Part shown: positions 10,201 through 17,827 of the stretch, one piece after another
How the letters are laid out: each line of letters opens with the position of its first letter
Position numbering within the stretch: position 1 is the stretch's first letter
Source: Hyalangium versicolor
GTDB taxonomy: Bacteria; Myxococcota; Myxococcia; Myxococcales; Myxococcaceae
Assembly: GCF_020103695.1 (NCBI RefSeq)
Contig: NZ_JAHXBF010000009.1
Span: forward strand, 310,001-374,000
Length of the DNA stretch: 64,000 nt
Direction of reading: 5' to 3'
Notes under the pieces: generated by a model
What the model saw: only the letters and a program-made list of their open reading frames with translations
Told to the model about the DNA's origin: nothing
The model's database searches: none
Position numbers and translations under genes: made by a program

Positions 10201-10384
10201 CCACCTCCTCCGGCGACAGGCCTCCCGCCTCCGTCATCACCGTCACAGTGGGCCGGTTGAGGTCCGGGAACACATCCACCGGCAACCGGGTGACAACCCA
10301 GCCTCCATAGAGGAGCAGCGCCGCCGCCGCCAGGACGACGAAGAGCCGGTGCCGCAGCGAGAAGAGGATGATGCGGTCCAGCAT
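7217..10384 (-). CDS. Heavy-metal RND efflux pump, inner membrane component (CusA/CzcA family)
   Basis: A 1055-residue HME-RND permease of the expected length and architecture: an N-terminal membrane helix, a large periplasmic porter domain, further helices, then a second half of the same layout. The transmembrane helix 4 motif reads AIGELVDDAIVDVEN. This lines up better with the CusA pattern (AIGAMVDAAIV) than with the CzcA pattern (DFGxxVDGAVV), so a monovalent copper or silver role is somewhat favoured, consistent with the cupredoxin partner. It uses the proton gradient to export metal through the adaptor and TolC-like channel encoded just upstream. Its ATG directly follows the adaptor's TAG stop with no intervening base, which indicates translational coupling. 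Confidence 0.95.
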   Translation of the reverse strand: MLDRIILFSLRHRLFVVLAAAALLLYGGWVVTRLPVDVFPDLNRPTVTVMTEAGGLSPEEVEALVTRPIEVAMNGAPGVRRVRSSSAVGLAVIYVEFDWGTDIYRDRQLVAERLQVAREGLPRDVVPQLAPVSSIMGEILLLGVQSEGDRTSPLELRSLADWVIRQRLLSIPGIAQVTVMGGGVKQLQVLVDPEKLLAFGLTLEEVERAAGLAQGNTTGGFVTRGGREYLVRNLARSASVEDLAGTVVAVRDGVPVRLSQVAEVKAGPAVKRGDGGMNGRPAVILAVQKQPGASTLELTGQVETAMTELRRTLPADVHVETLFQQARFIEAAIGNVEEALRDGAILVVVVLFLFLANVRTTAITLTAIPLSFVITALVMDAFGLSINTLTLGGLAVAIGELVDDAIVDVENVYRRLRENRQKERPEPVLRVIFRASSEVRNSIVFATLIVVLVFLPLFAMGGIEGRLFAPLGVAYIVSILASLAVSLTVTPVLCAYLLPRGRLLEHGDSALVRALKQRARRLYQVSLAHPGVVMGAAAVLVVGAAATVPFLGRSFLPTFNEGTATVNVLASPGTSLEESNRLGLLAERLIVSVPEVSTVGRRTGRAEQDEHAEGVHYSELDVDFKEGGRPRAEVLADMRSRLAQLPGVSVSVGQPISHRLDHLLSGIRAQVAVKLFGQDLDVLRAKAEEVRQVMSEVPGIVDLQVEQQTLIPQLQVRLKREEAARLGVQPGAMAEQLEKAFNGAVVGQVLEGQRTFDVLVRYEDSARASAEAFRRALVDTPSGARVPVSAVAEVVETRGPNMINHDHLQRRVVVMANVAGRDLGSAVDEVRSRVAEHVKLPTGSSIAYEGQFESQQSATRLIALLSLVSLVGMFGVLYSHFRSVRLVLQVMLNIPLALVGSVVAVLLTDRTLSVATLVGFITLCGIASRNTIMMISHYLHLVEVEGERFGPELVVRGSLERLVPVMMTALTAGLALVPLALASGVPGKEILHPVATVILGGLVSSTLLDMVVTPAVFYRFGRPALERYLARKQAAREEEGQTLAPSPAGSLPGSA

Positions 10385-11548
10385 CTAGCGCCCTCCCCTC
10401 GTCGCCTGGAGCGTCGCCACGCCCTGCACCACCACGCGCTCGCCCTCCTTCAGTCCCTGCCGCACCGCTCGCCACGAGCCATCCCGGACTCCGAGCACCA
10501 CCTCACGCCGCTCGAAGGACTCGGGCGCGGTGTGGATGAAGATGAAGCTGCGGCCCTCTTCCTCCACCACGGCGGACTCAGGCACCGCCAGCACCTGCTG
10601 AGCACCCCCGGCGCCGATCGCCACCTCCACGAACATGCCGGGCCGCAAGCGCCCTTCCTTGTTGTCCAGCTCGAACAGGACACGGACGCTGCGCGTGGAC
10701 TCATCCACCATCTGCCCCACGTGGTACAGCCGCGCGGGGAAGTGCTGATCCTCGTACGCCTCGCTGTGCACCAGCGCCCCCGTGGCGCTCTCCACTCGCG
10801 CCACGTCGTTCTCGTACACGCGCGCCTCCACCCAGACGACGGCCGCGTCCAACACGGTGAAGAGCGGGCGCGACGGCTCTACCTGCGCGCCCACCGTGGC
10901 CCGGGCCTCCACCAGCACTCCGTCGATGGGCGCGGTGAGCGTGAAGCGCGCGGTGCCCTGCCCCTGGCGTGCTCCCGACAGCACCTCCTTCGCGGAGCGA
11001 GCGCGGTTCAACTCCTCCTCGGCGGTGCGCACTGCCAGCTCTGCCTGCTGCACTTCTTTCTCCGCGACGACGCCCTTCAGGGACTCGAGCCTCGCCAGAT
11101 CCTTCCGCGCCTGCTCCAGCGCAGCCTGGGCTCGCGTGGCCTCGGCCTCGGCCTGGAGGAGCCCCGTGGACAGGCCCGTGGATTCGGAGGCGGAGAGGCT
11201 CTGCTGCACGGTGGCGAGCACCTGCCCCTTCTTCACCCGCTGCCCCACGAGCGGCACGGCGCTCCCCGTCGCGGTGACGATGCCGGGAACAGGCGATGCC
11301 ACCTGGGCATAGCGGTCCGTCCGGGGAATGACCTTGCCCGGTGCCACCAGGCGCGCCTCCAGCGAGCGCACTCGGGCGCGCTCGGTGCGGAGTTCCAACA
11401 GGAACTGCGTCTCCTTCGGCAGGGTGAATGCCGGTCCGGCAGCGGCGGACGGCGTGGGCGCAGCACCGTGCTCCTCCGTACCGTGGCCCCATGCCACCGT
11501 GGCCGCGAGCAGCACCGCGGCAGGTCCGCTGCGCATCCATCGCGTCAT
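10385..11548 (-). CDS. RND efflux periplasmic adaptor (CusB/CzcB, HlyD family)
   Basis: A 387-residue membrane fusion protein that links the RND pump to the outer-membrane channel. A signal peptide is followed by a His-containing HGTEEHG stretch. Then come a barrel-sandwich/lipoyl-like region (VPLVGQRVKKGQVLATVQQ), a coiled-coil hairpin rich in Ala, Glu and Arg, the second lipoyl half (FTLTAPIDGVLVEARATVG) and a C-terminal beta domain ending in GLKEGERVVVQG, which is typical of the family. The start at 11548 is fixed by a four-base ATGA overlap with the upstream gene's stop; a longer frame to 11632 is open but lacks any signal. It is the third gene of the metal operon. Confidence 0.93.
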   Translation of the reverse strand: MTRWMRSGPAAVLLAATVAWGHGTEEHGAAPTPSAAAGPAFTLPKETQFLLELRTERARVRSLEARLVAPGKVIPRTDRYAQVASPVPGIVTATGSAVPLVGQRVKKGQVLATVQQSLSASESTGLSTGLLQAEAEATRAQAALEQARKDLARLESLKGVVAEKEVQQAELAVRTAEEELNRARSAKEVLSGARQGQGTARFTLTAPIDGVLVEARATVGAQVEPSRPLFTVLDAAVVWVEARVYENDVARVESATGALVHSEAYEDQHFPARLYHVGQMVDESTRSVRVLFELDNKEGRLRPGMFVEVAIGAGGAQQVLAVPESAVVEEEGRSFIFIHTAPESFERREVVLGVRDGSWRAVRQGLKEGERVVVQGVATLQATRGGR

Positions 11549-12096
11549 GGCGTCACCCTTCGCATCCGTCGAGCCAGGGTCCACGCTCCGATTCCCGCAA
11601 GCCCCACTCCGGCGGCCAGTGCCAGGAGCCACGTCTTCGATGCGCCACTCCCCTGGGCTGACGCGTGCTCCTCGGGCTCCAGGTGCACCATCCCGAGCGA
11701 GAGCACATCCACAGCGTCCCCCCGAGTCACCGTAACCACCGCGGCGAACTCGGCCCCCACGGGCAGCTCGGCGTCGGCCAAGTACACCCCCGGCGAATCC
11801 ATCTTCGGCGCCAACTTCTGCACGGAGGGCCCCGTGAGCGTCAGCTCCACCTGCGCGCCCAGAACCGGAGCGTTGGTGTCCGTCTCGGCAACGAGCACGC
11901 GCACCGGTGTCCTCCCACCCTCGCCATGCTCCGGATGTTCGAGCACCACCTCGAAGACATCTCCCGTAGCACCCAGGACATGGGCATCCCCCCGTGCGGA
12001 GGCCACTGGCGGAGACGCCTCACCATGCTCCTCGCCTCCATGGGCCAGAGCCGGTGCTGCCACCATCCAGCACAGCAGGCAGAGCCAACGGATCAT
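11545..12096 (-). CDS. Small His-rich membrane-anchored protein of the metal efflux operon
   Basis: This is a 183-residue protein with a cleavable signal peptide, an immediate His/Glu cluster (AHGGEEHGE) that may bind metal, a beta-rich central domain of about 110 residues, and one C-terminal membrane helix (WLLALAAGVGLAGIGAWTL) with a basic end. The central domain has an Ig-like or FixH-like look (VLGAQVELTLTG, SPGVYLADAELPVGAEF), so I think it is an exported accessory domain tethered to the inner membrane. I do not recognise a characterised family. Four-base ATGA overlaps on both sides (with the TolC-like gene upstream and the adaptor gene downstream) show that it is translated as part of the efflux operon. 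Confidence 0.8.
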   Translation of the reverse strand: MIRWLCLLCWMVAAPALAHGGEEHGEASPPVASARGDAHVLGATGDVFEVVLEHPEHGEGGRTPVRVLVAETDTNAPVLGAQVELTLTGPSVQKLAPKMDSPGVYLADAELPVGAEFAAVVTVTRGDAVDVLSLGMVHLEPEEHASAQGSGASKTWLLALAAGVGLAGIGAWTLARRMRRVTP

Positions 12097-13340
12097 CGAG
12101 GGACCTCTCCCGTCGGCAGGCGCCCGGACGCACGAAGGAGGGCCGCACGAGCCTGGGCGAACTCCGCCACCGCATCGATGGCCTCGCCTCGCGCGGCATA
12201 GGCACGGTCCCTCGCGAGCAGGAGCGCATCCAACCCCACCTCGCCCACCTCATAGGCTCGCTGCACAAGCGACAGGTTGCGCTCGATTCCCGGGAGCGCG
12301 GCCGTGAGTGCTGCCTCGGCACTCCGAGCCGCCTCATAGTTCTCGCGAGCAGACTCCCGCTCCGCCTCCACCTCCCGCTCCCGGCTCTCTCGCTCCGCCT
12401 CACGCGCCGCGAGCCGGGCCCGAGCCGCCGCCAGCTCCCCCTGGTTGCGGTTCCACAGCGGCAACGGCACGGAGAGCCGTGCCACCACCATCGAGCCCGT
12501 GTGCACATCCGGCCCGGTGGCGTGCTCCTCGAGCCGAGACTCCCGCTCGTACCCAAGGCTCACGGTGGGATCGGGAATGCGCTCCCGACGCAGTAACTTC
12601 TCCTCCGCCCGAGCCGCTTCGGCCTCCGCCTGGGCCGCCTCAACCTCCGGCGCCTCCACGGCAAGCTCGCCCGTGAGAGCCACGGTCTCCAGTGCCAACG
12701 TGAGCCCCTCACGCGCCGGCCGCCCGAGAAGCCGGTTCAACTCCGCCCGAGCCACTCCCAGCGCGGCCCGAGCCTGCGCCGAACGTGCCTCGGCCCGAGC
12801 CCGCTCCAGCGCCGCCGCGTTGCGCTCCAGCTCCGCCACATCTCCCGCGGCGAAGCGCCGCGCCGTGGCCTCCTCCAGCGCCCGCGCCGCTGTGAGCGCC
12901 TCGTCCGACACGCGCAGGTGCGCCTCTCGCCGCACCCACTCCGCCGCTGCGTTCGCGGCCTCTCGCGCCACGCGAAGCTCCACCCCGCGCCGCCGGGCCT
13001 GCGCCGCCGCAAGCGCCGCCTCCGCCCGCTCCACCCGCGAGCCTCGCTGCCCAGCCACCTGCAATTGCTGGCTGAGCGCCACGGACAGCCGCCGCTCGCC
13101 CTGGTCCTGCGTCACCGCATCCGTGCCGTACTCCACCTCGAGCTGGGGATTCTCACGCACCCACCGCCCATCCGCCTCGAGGACTCCCTGCGCGCCCGCC
13201 TCCTCGGCGCGAGCCGCCGCCACCTCGGGGCTCTTCGCCAACGCCTCACCCACCACGTGCTCCAACCTCCATGCCGCTCCAGGTTCAGGAGCAGCCGTCG
13301 CGGCAAGGAGCAACGTCAGGGTGGCGGGCAGAGCGAGCAT
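12093..13340 (-). CDS. TolC-family outer membrane channel of the metal efflux system (CusC/CzcC)
   Basis: First gene of the operon, about 415 residues. After a hydrophobic signal peptide (LPATLTLLLAATAAP) the protein consists of long Ala/Glu/Arg-rich helices in two repeated halves, as in TolC-like outer membrane factors. A family-typical turn is ASGRLPTGEVP near the end, and the mid-region shows DPTVSLGYERES and VVARLSVPLPLWNRNQGE, characteristic of CzcC/CusC proteins. No lipobox Cys is seen, unlike CusC of E. coli. The ATG at 13340 is preceded by GGAGTGGGG; an ATG at 13376 is in frame but lies upstream of the signal sequence and overlaps a palindrome. The stop overlaps the next start by four bases. 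Confidence 0.92.
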   Translation of the reverse strand: MLALPATLTLLLAATAAPEPGAAWRLEHVVGEALAKSPEVAAARAEEAGAQGVLEADGRWVRENPQLEVEYGTDAVTQDQGERRLSVALSQQLQVAGQRGSRVERAEAALAAAQARRRGVELRVAREAANAAAEWVRREAHLRVSDEALTAARALEEATARRFAAGDVAELERNAAALERARAEARSAQARAALGVARAELNRLLGRPAREGLTLALETVALTGELAVEAPEVEAAQAEAEAARAEEKLLRRERIPDPTVSLGYERESRLEEHATGPDVHTGSMVVARLSVPLPLWNRNQGELAAARARLAAREAERESREREVEAERESARENYEAARSAEAALTAALPGIERNLSLVQRAYEVGEVGLDALLLARDRAYAARGEAIDAVAEFAQARAALLRASGRLPTGEVPR

Positions 13341-13373
13341 GCACCCCACTCCATCGCAAGCTCCGTACCGGCG

Positions 13374-13385
13374 CACGAATTCGTG
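13374..13385. promoter_or_regulatory. Palindrome upstream of the metal efflux operon
   Basis: CACGAATTCGTG is a perfect 12-base palindrome lying 34-45 bases upstream of the first start codon of the operon. Its position fits an operator near the promoter. Whether any regulator binds it is unknown. Confidence 0.4.
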
Positions 13386-13420
13386 ATTCCGGGCACTTGG
13401 CTCCCAGCGTGGCGCCTCGA

Positions 13421-13447
13421 GTGTGACCGCTCACGTCACACTGTGAC
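13421..13447. promoter_or_regulatory. Nested GTGTGAC/GTCACAC inverted repeats
   Basis: GTGTGAC and GTCACAC face each other across seven bases, and the right half also forms a second palindrome with the following TGTGAC (GTCACA-C-TGTGAC). Three copies of one GTGAC half-site therefore lie within 27 bases between the divergent efflux operon and the lipoprotein gene. This looks like a multi-site operator. Which of the two genes it serves is not clear. Confidence 0.5.
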
Positions 13448-13541
13448 CCTCCGCTCCGATTCGAAATTTCACGCCCAGGAATATTCGCCACACCGCGCGT
13501 AACGGGTTCGACACCTCATTCCAACCCAGGAGCAGTCCTCC

Positions 13542-14570
13542 ATGAAGACTTCCGTGACGAGCCGCTTCCAGCCGCTGGCGCTGGCAACCCTGTCTGCCTC
13601 GCTGCTGCTGGGGTGTGGAGGCGTCGAGGGCGAGTTCGAGGACTCCGCCCCCACCGAGACGGAGCTGGCTACGACGAGCGAGGCGCTCACCGTCAACGGC
13701 ATCACCGCGACCTGGACCAAGGTGGGCACGCCCTATGCCGCCAGCCGGATCGCCGTCTGCGACTACGACACCATCTACGCGCTCAACGACGATGCCACCC
13801 TGCATAGGGGCAACGGAACCGACAACGGCTGGGTCTACAAAGGCTATCCCTCGGCGGCGCGAGACATCGGCTGCTCGGGCGATAGCTGGGTCTGGGCACT
13901 CAACGAGGACAAGAGCTTCTACGAGAACCACGAAGGGGGGAGCGACACGGCGTGGACGTACCGGGGGACTGTGCCAACCCTCGGGCACATCGGCTCCTAC
14001 CTACACCCCTCCAGCTACAAGGCGCTCGGGCTCAACACGGATGGCAGCGCGTACAGCTACGACTACTCCACGAAGAAGTGGACGTACGAGGCCACCTTCC
14101 TCGGCGCAGCGGAGGCGACCAAGGTGAAGGACCGGTGGTTCGTCCTCATCGGAGGGCACGTGAACTTCTCGCATGGGAGCCCCCTGACGCTGACGTCCTT
14201 CCCGATCAAGGCTGGGACACTCTCCAAGTTGGTTCGCGACGTGAGCGCCGCCTCTCCCTACGAGGTGTGGGCGCTCACGGAGGGGCGCGAGCTCTACAAG
14301 GGTGTCCTCTCGGAGGCGGCCTGCCAGGATGGCCTCGACAACGAGGGGGACTCCCGGGCCGATGGCAATGACCCGGATTGCTACCCCTCGCTGGGCACGA
14401 GCCTGTGCGGCGTCATGCCCTGGGACGGCAGCTTCTGCCTCAGCCGCCTGGGCATCTCCTCGAACGCGCTCGCGGTGTGCAGCGGCGGGAAGCTGGTCTC
14501 CACGAGGGGCGGCGACTGGTGCAACGAGTACGGCGCGGGCGGCTCGGACACCATCGGCATCCTGCAGTAG
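13542..14570 (+). CDS. Secreted lipoprotein of unknown function with a C-DG-DN-DG-type Cys motif
   Basis: A 342-residue protein with a type II signal peptide (SASLLLGCGG; Cys at about residue 25), then the acidic linker ending in SEAL that many myxobacterial exported proteins carry. Residues 50-250 form short beta-rich units (WVYKGYPSAARDIGCSGDSWVWAL, WALTEGRELYKG) that resemble tectonin or beta-propeller repeats. Near residue 265 there is the Cys-flanked acidic motif CQDGLDNEGDSRADGNDPDC, a calcium-binding-looking module seen repeatedly in myxobacterial surface proteins. No enzyme motif is visible. AGGAG precedes the ATG, and a strong hairpin follows the gene. Confidence 0.75.
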   Translation: MKTSVTSRFQPLALATLSASLLLGCGGVEGEFEDSAPTETELATTSEALTVNGITATWTKVGTPYAASRIAVCDYDTIYALNDDATLHRGNGTDNGWVYKGYPSAARDIGCSGDSWVWALNEDKSFYENHEGGSDTAWTYRGTVPTLGHIGSYLHPSSYKALGLNTDGSAYSYDYSTKKWTYEATFLGAAEATKVKDRWFVLIGGHVNFSHGSPLTLTSFPIKAGTLSKLVRDVSAASPYEVWALTEGRELYKGVLSEAACQDGLDNEGDSRADGNDPDCYPSLGTSLCGVMPWDGSFCLSRLGISSNALAVCSGGKLVSTRGGDWCNEYGAGGSDTIGILQ

Positions 14571-14646
14571 ACGGGCGGACATGTCGTCCCACGGGCACCT
14601 GCGTGCCAGAGAAGTGCCTGTGTGAGCAGGGATTGAAGTAGAAGGC

Positions 14647-14674
14647 GGAGCACTCGGGCCACCCCGGGTGCTCC
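14647..14674. terminator. Hairpin terminator after the lipoprotein gene
   Basis: A 12-base stem (GGAGCACTCGGG pairing with CCCGGGTGCTCC, one G-T wobble) encloses a four-base loop and is followed by CCGTCTCTTT. This fits an intrinsic terminator of the upstream lipoprotein gene, placed before the MFS gene. Confidence 0.7.
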
Positions 14675-14708
14675 CCGTCTCTTTGGCGGGCTGCCTCGCA
14701 AGAGACGC

Positions 14709-15926
14709 ATGAACACCTCGACGCCCCGCCCCCCAGCAACCGCCCTCCTCATCCTCGCCTACCTGGCCTTCGTCAGCCTCGGCCTGCCGGACGCGGTGCT
14801 CGGCGTCGCGTGGCCGTCCCTGCGGGACACCTTCCAGCTGCCTCAAGCCCTGCTCGGTGCACCCCTGGCCGTCGGCGCGGCCACGTACTTCTTCTCGGGG
14901 TTGCTCGCGGGCAAATTGATCACGCGCGTGGGCATTGGCCTGTTGCTGGCGGCGAGCACCGCGCTCGTGTCCGCGGGGGTCCTCGGGTTCGCCGCCGCGC
15001 CGGCCTTCTTCGTCATCCTCCTCGTGACGCCGTTCATGGGGTTCGGCTCCGGGGCCATCGACGCGGCGCTCAATACGTACGCGGCTCGCAACTTCAGCCC
15101 CAGGCACATGTCGTGGCTCCATGCCGCGTATGCACTGGGTGCCACGACGGGCCCCGCGATCATGACGTCGGTGCTCAGCCGGGGAGCCTCATGGCGGGTG
15201 GGCTATGCGGTGGTGGGATTCTCTCTCGCGGCCCTGGCGCTGGCCTTCACCGTGGCGAAGCGGCGGTGGGACGCGGGGCAGCCCGCAACCGAGGTCGTGG
15301 TGGATGCGCCCGGCAACGTGGGCCCCGTCCAGCAGGACTCGCCGCCGGTCGGCACGTGGTCCGCGCTGCGCAGTGGCCGGGTGTGGCTGCAGATCGCCAT
15401 CTTCTTCTTCTACACGGGCATCGAGGTCTCCGCGGGCCAGTGGAGCTACACCATCCTCAAGGAGGGACGCGGACTCAGCGCTCCCGCCGCAGGCACCTGG
15501 GTCGCCGTGTACTGGGGCGGCCTGCTCGCGGGACGGCTCGTGCTGGGCTTCGTGGTCGAGCGGGTGGGAACGGTGCGGATGCTCCGGCTGGCCATGCTGG
15601 GCGCGCTGCTCTCCGCGGCCTTCTTCGCCATCCCGGGGCTGTCCTTCGGAGCCATCGCGCTGCCGCTGCTGTCGTTCTCCCTGGCCTCCATCTACCCGGG
15701 GCTCATGGCGGAGACTCCTCGGCGCGTGGGAGAGCAGACGGCGCCGCACGCGGTGGGCTTCCAGGTGAGCGCCGCGACGCTGGGGGTGGCGGTGCTCCCG
15801 AGCCTCGCGGGAATCGCGAGTGAGCGCTTCGGGCTCGACGCAATCGGGCCGGTGATTGCCTTCTGCGCCTTGATGATCTTCATCCTGCACGAGCGGCTCG
15901 TGGCCATCGCCGACACGAAGGCCTGA
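14709..15926 (+). CDS. Major facilitator superfamily (MFS) transporter
   Basis: A 405-residue integral membrane protein with about twelve predicted helices in two six-helix halves, separated by a hydrophilic loop around residues 180-215. Recognisable MFS features include an acidic/Pro motif after helix 1 (GLPDAVLGVAWPSLRD), the loop between helices 2 and 3 (SGLLAGKLITRVG), and the second-half equivalent (GGLLAGRLVLGFVVERVG). It resembles the FucP/sugar-phosphate-like or bypass-type MFS subgroups, but the substrate cannot be predicted. It stands alone, flanked by hairpin terminators on both sides, with the phosphate transporter genes converging on it. Confidence 0.88.
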   Translation: MNTSTPRPPATALLILAYLAFVSLGLPDAVLGVAWPSLRDTFQLPQALLGAPLAVGAATYFFSGLLAGKLITRVGIGLLLAASTALVSAGVLGFAAAPAFFVILLVTPFMGFGSGAIDAALNTYAARNFSPRHMSWLHAAYALGATTGPAIMTSVLSRGASWRVGYAVVGFSLAALALAFTVAKRRWDAGQPATEVVVDAPGNVGPVQQDSPPVGTWSALRSGRVWLQIAIFFFYTGIEVSAGQWSYTILKEGRGLSAPAAGTWVAVYWGGLLAGRLVLGFVVERVGTVRMLRLAMLGALLSAAFFAIPGLSFGAIALPLLSFSLASIYPGLMAETPRRVGEQTAPHAVGFQVSAATLGVAVLPSLAGIASERFGLDAIGPVIAFCALMIFILHERLVAIADTKA

Positions 15927-15928
15927 CC

Positions 15929-15967
15929 CTGGCAGAGCCCCGGAGCCGCCTCCGGGAACACTGCCAG
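15929..15967. terminator. Bidirectional compound hairpin
   Basis: An outer stem (CTGGCAG/CTGCCAG) encloses an inner seven-base stem (CCCGGAG/CTCCGGG). It sits between the convergent MFS and phosphate transporter genes, so it can terminate both. Confidence 0.65.
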
Positions 15968-15987
15968 AGCGCACCGCGGGACCCTTC

Positions 15988-17013
15988 CTACCCCACCGCC
16001 CTCAGCACCACCCAGGTGAGCCCGTAGACGAGCAGGGCCACCAGCGCGGCGGCGGGGATGGTGAACACCCAGGCCCAGATGATGCGGCCAGCCACGCCCC
16101 ACTTCACCGCGCGCCAGCCCTTCGTGGAGCCCACGCCCACAATCGCGCCGGTGATGGTGTGCGTGGTGGACACGGGGATGCCCAGCTTCGCCAGGAAGAT
16201 GATGGTGACACCGCCACCCGTCTCCGCGCTGAAGCCGCCGATGGGCGCCAGCTTCGTCAGGCTGTGGCCCATCGTCTTGATGATGCGCCAGCCGCCAAAG
16301 AAGGTCCCCAGCGCGATGGCCGCGTGGCAGGAGAGGATCATCCACGTGTCGATGTGGAACTCCCGCTCCTTCCAGATGGTGCCGAACAGCACCACGGCGA
16401 TGATGCCCATCACCTTCTGAGCGTCGTTGGTCCCGTGGCTGAACGAGAAGATGGCCGAGGAGACCAGCTGAAGCCGCCGGAACCACGTGTCCACCTTGAG
16501 GGGAGTCTGGCGGTGCACGGCCCAGGTGCTCGCCAGCATCATCAAGGTTCCGAGCAGCACCCCCATCACCGGCGAGAGCACGATGAAGGCGGCGATCTTC
16601 GCGATGCCCGAGCCCACCAAGCCGTGAAAGCCCAGCACCGGAATCGTGGCGCCGATCATCCCTCCGGCGAGCGCGTGGGACGAGGAGGACGGCAGTCCCC
16701 ACCACCACGTCAGCAGGTTCCACGCGATGGCGCCCATCAGCGCGGAGAAGATGACCATCAGCACCGCGTGCGAGCCCGCGGCGCGCAGCTGCTCGAAGTC
16801 GATGATGCCCTTGCCCATGGTGTTGGCCACCTTCACCCCACCGCCGAACGCCGCGATGAAGTTGAAGAAGGCCGCCCACGCCACCGCCAGGTTCGGCGAC
16901 AGCACCCGCGTGGACACCACCGTGGCGATGGAGTTGGCCGCGTCATGGAAGCCGTTGATGAAGTCGAAGATGAGCGCAACCGCGACGATGAGGATGACAG
17001 CCGTGAGCAACAT
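15988..17013 (-). CDS. pit: Low-affinity inorganic phosphate transporter, PiT family
   Basis: A 341-residue membrane protein of the PiT/Pho-4 family. The two family signatures are present: DFINGFHDAANSIATVVSTRVL near the N-terminus (shown here as FINGFHDAANSIATVV) and SFSHGTNDAQKVMG near residue 150. Both contain the conserved GxNDA/GxHDA core that binds phosphate. It transports phosphate, probably as a metal-phosphate complex, by proton or sodium symport. The length is typical of the short bacterial form. It lies one base after the stop of the DUF47 gene, so the two are co-transcribed. Confidence 0.95.
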   Translation of the reverse strand: MLLTAVILIVAVALIFDFINGFHDAANSIATVVSTRVLSPNLAVAWAAFFNFIAAFGGGVKVANTMGKGIIDFEQLRAAGSHAVLMVIFSALMGAIAWNLLTWWWGLPSSSSHALAGGMIGATIPVLGFHGLVGSGIAKIAAFIVLSPVMGVLLGTLMMLASTWAVHRQTPLKVDTWFRRLQLVSSAIFSFSHGTNDAQKVMGIIAVVLFGTIWKEREFHIDTWMILSCHAAIALGTFFGGWRIIKTMGHSLTKLAPIGGFSAETGGGVTIIFLAKLGIPVSTTHTITGAIVGVGSTKGWRAVKWGVAGRIIWAWVFTIPAAALVALLVYGLTWVVLRAVG

Positions 17014-17014
17014 C

Positions 17015-17641
17015 TCAGGAGTGCTCCAGGACCACGCCCTCGATCACGTTCGCCACGCCGAGGCACTTGTCGGTTGCCGTCTCGATCATGTCGTAGATCT
17101 CCTTCCACTTGATGACTGTGAGGGGATCCGCGCCGCTCTTGAAGAGGCGGCCCACGCCAGCGCGCAGCACCTCGTCCGCCTGCGTCTCCAGCTTCTTGAT
17201 GGCCCGGCAGCCCTCGAGGATCTGCTGCGGCTGCTTGATGTGGCGCAGCGCCGCCACCACCTCGCGGACCTTCTCGGCGCTCTGCACCAGCAGCCGCGCC
17301 AATTCCGTGGCGTCCGGCAGGCTGGTCTCGATTTCGTAGTAGTGCAGCCGCGAGGCCGCCGCGTTGGTGAAATCCAGTACGTCGTCGATGCGCGACAGCA
17401 GCGAGTGGATCTGCGTGCGATCGAACGGGGTGATGAACTGCTGGTGCAGGCGGTTGAAGGCGGTGTGCGTCACCTCGTCGCCCTTGTGCTCCACATCCTT
17501 GAGCGCCTGGACGCGGGCGGCCACGTCCCGGTAGTCGCTCAGCAGGGCGTAGAGCATCTTCGTACCCTCCACCGTCGCCGCGCACTGGGCGTCGAAGTCG
17601 TCGAAGAACTCGTCGGACTTGGGCATCAACTTCTGGAGCAT
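17015..17641 (-). CDS. DUF47/PhoU-like regulator partnered with the Pit transporter
   Basis: A 208-residue, entirely alpha-helical cytoplasmic protein of the DUF47 (TIGR00153) family, related to PhoU. Typical segments are FFDDFDAQCA, VKALKDVEHKGDEVTH-like (here VQALKDVEHKGDEVTH), PFDRTQIHSLLSRIDDVLDF and IKWKEIYDMIETATDKC. Members almost always accompany a pit gene and are thought to modulate phosphate uptake. Here the pit gene follows directly. The gene starts at 17641, leaving a 186-base upstream region containing the promoter and the end of the neighbouring response regulator gene; no PhoB-like box is obvious. Confidence 0.93.
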   Translation of the reverse strand: MLQKLMPKSDEFFDDFDAQCAATVEGTKMLYALLSDYRDVAARVQALKDVEHKGDEVTHTAFNRLHQQFITPFDRTQIHSLLSRIDDVLDFTNAAASRLHYYEIETSLPDATELARLLVQSAEKVREVVAALRHIKQPQQILEGCRAIKKLETQADEVLRAGVGRLFKSGADPLTVIKWKEIYDMIETATDKCLGVANVIEGVVLEHS

Positions 17642-17827
17642 TCAGCCTCCTGGGCGCCCACGGAGGCGGGCGCGGGAAACGATGGGAGGCCGTGACATTC
17701 ACGACACCTTCCCGTTGCGGAGGCGTGACCTAGCGCACCTGGGGAGAATCTCCAGTGCTCAATGACGGAGGTAATCTTTTTCACGTGGGATGATCTCTCA
17801 CCCACGTCTCCATCCAGAAAAGCCCTT

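Noticed and set aside
10349..12307. 652-codon plus-strand frame opposite the efflux adaptor genes
   Set aside because: The minus-strand operon is unambiguous with overlapping starts and stops; this frame has no recognisable protein.
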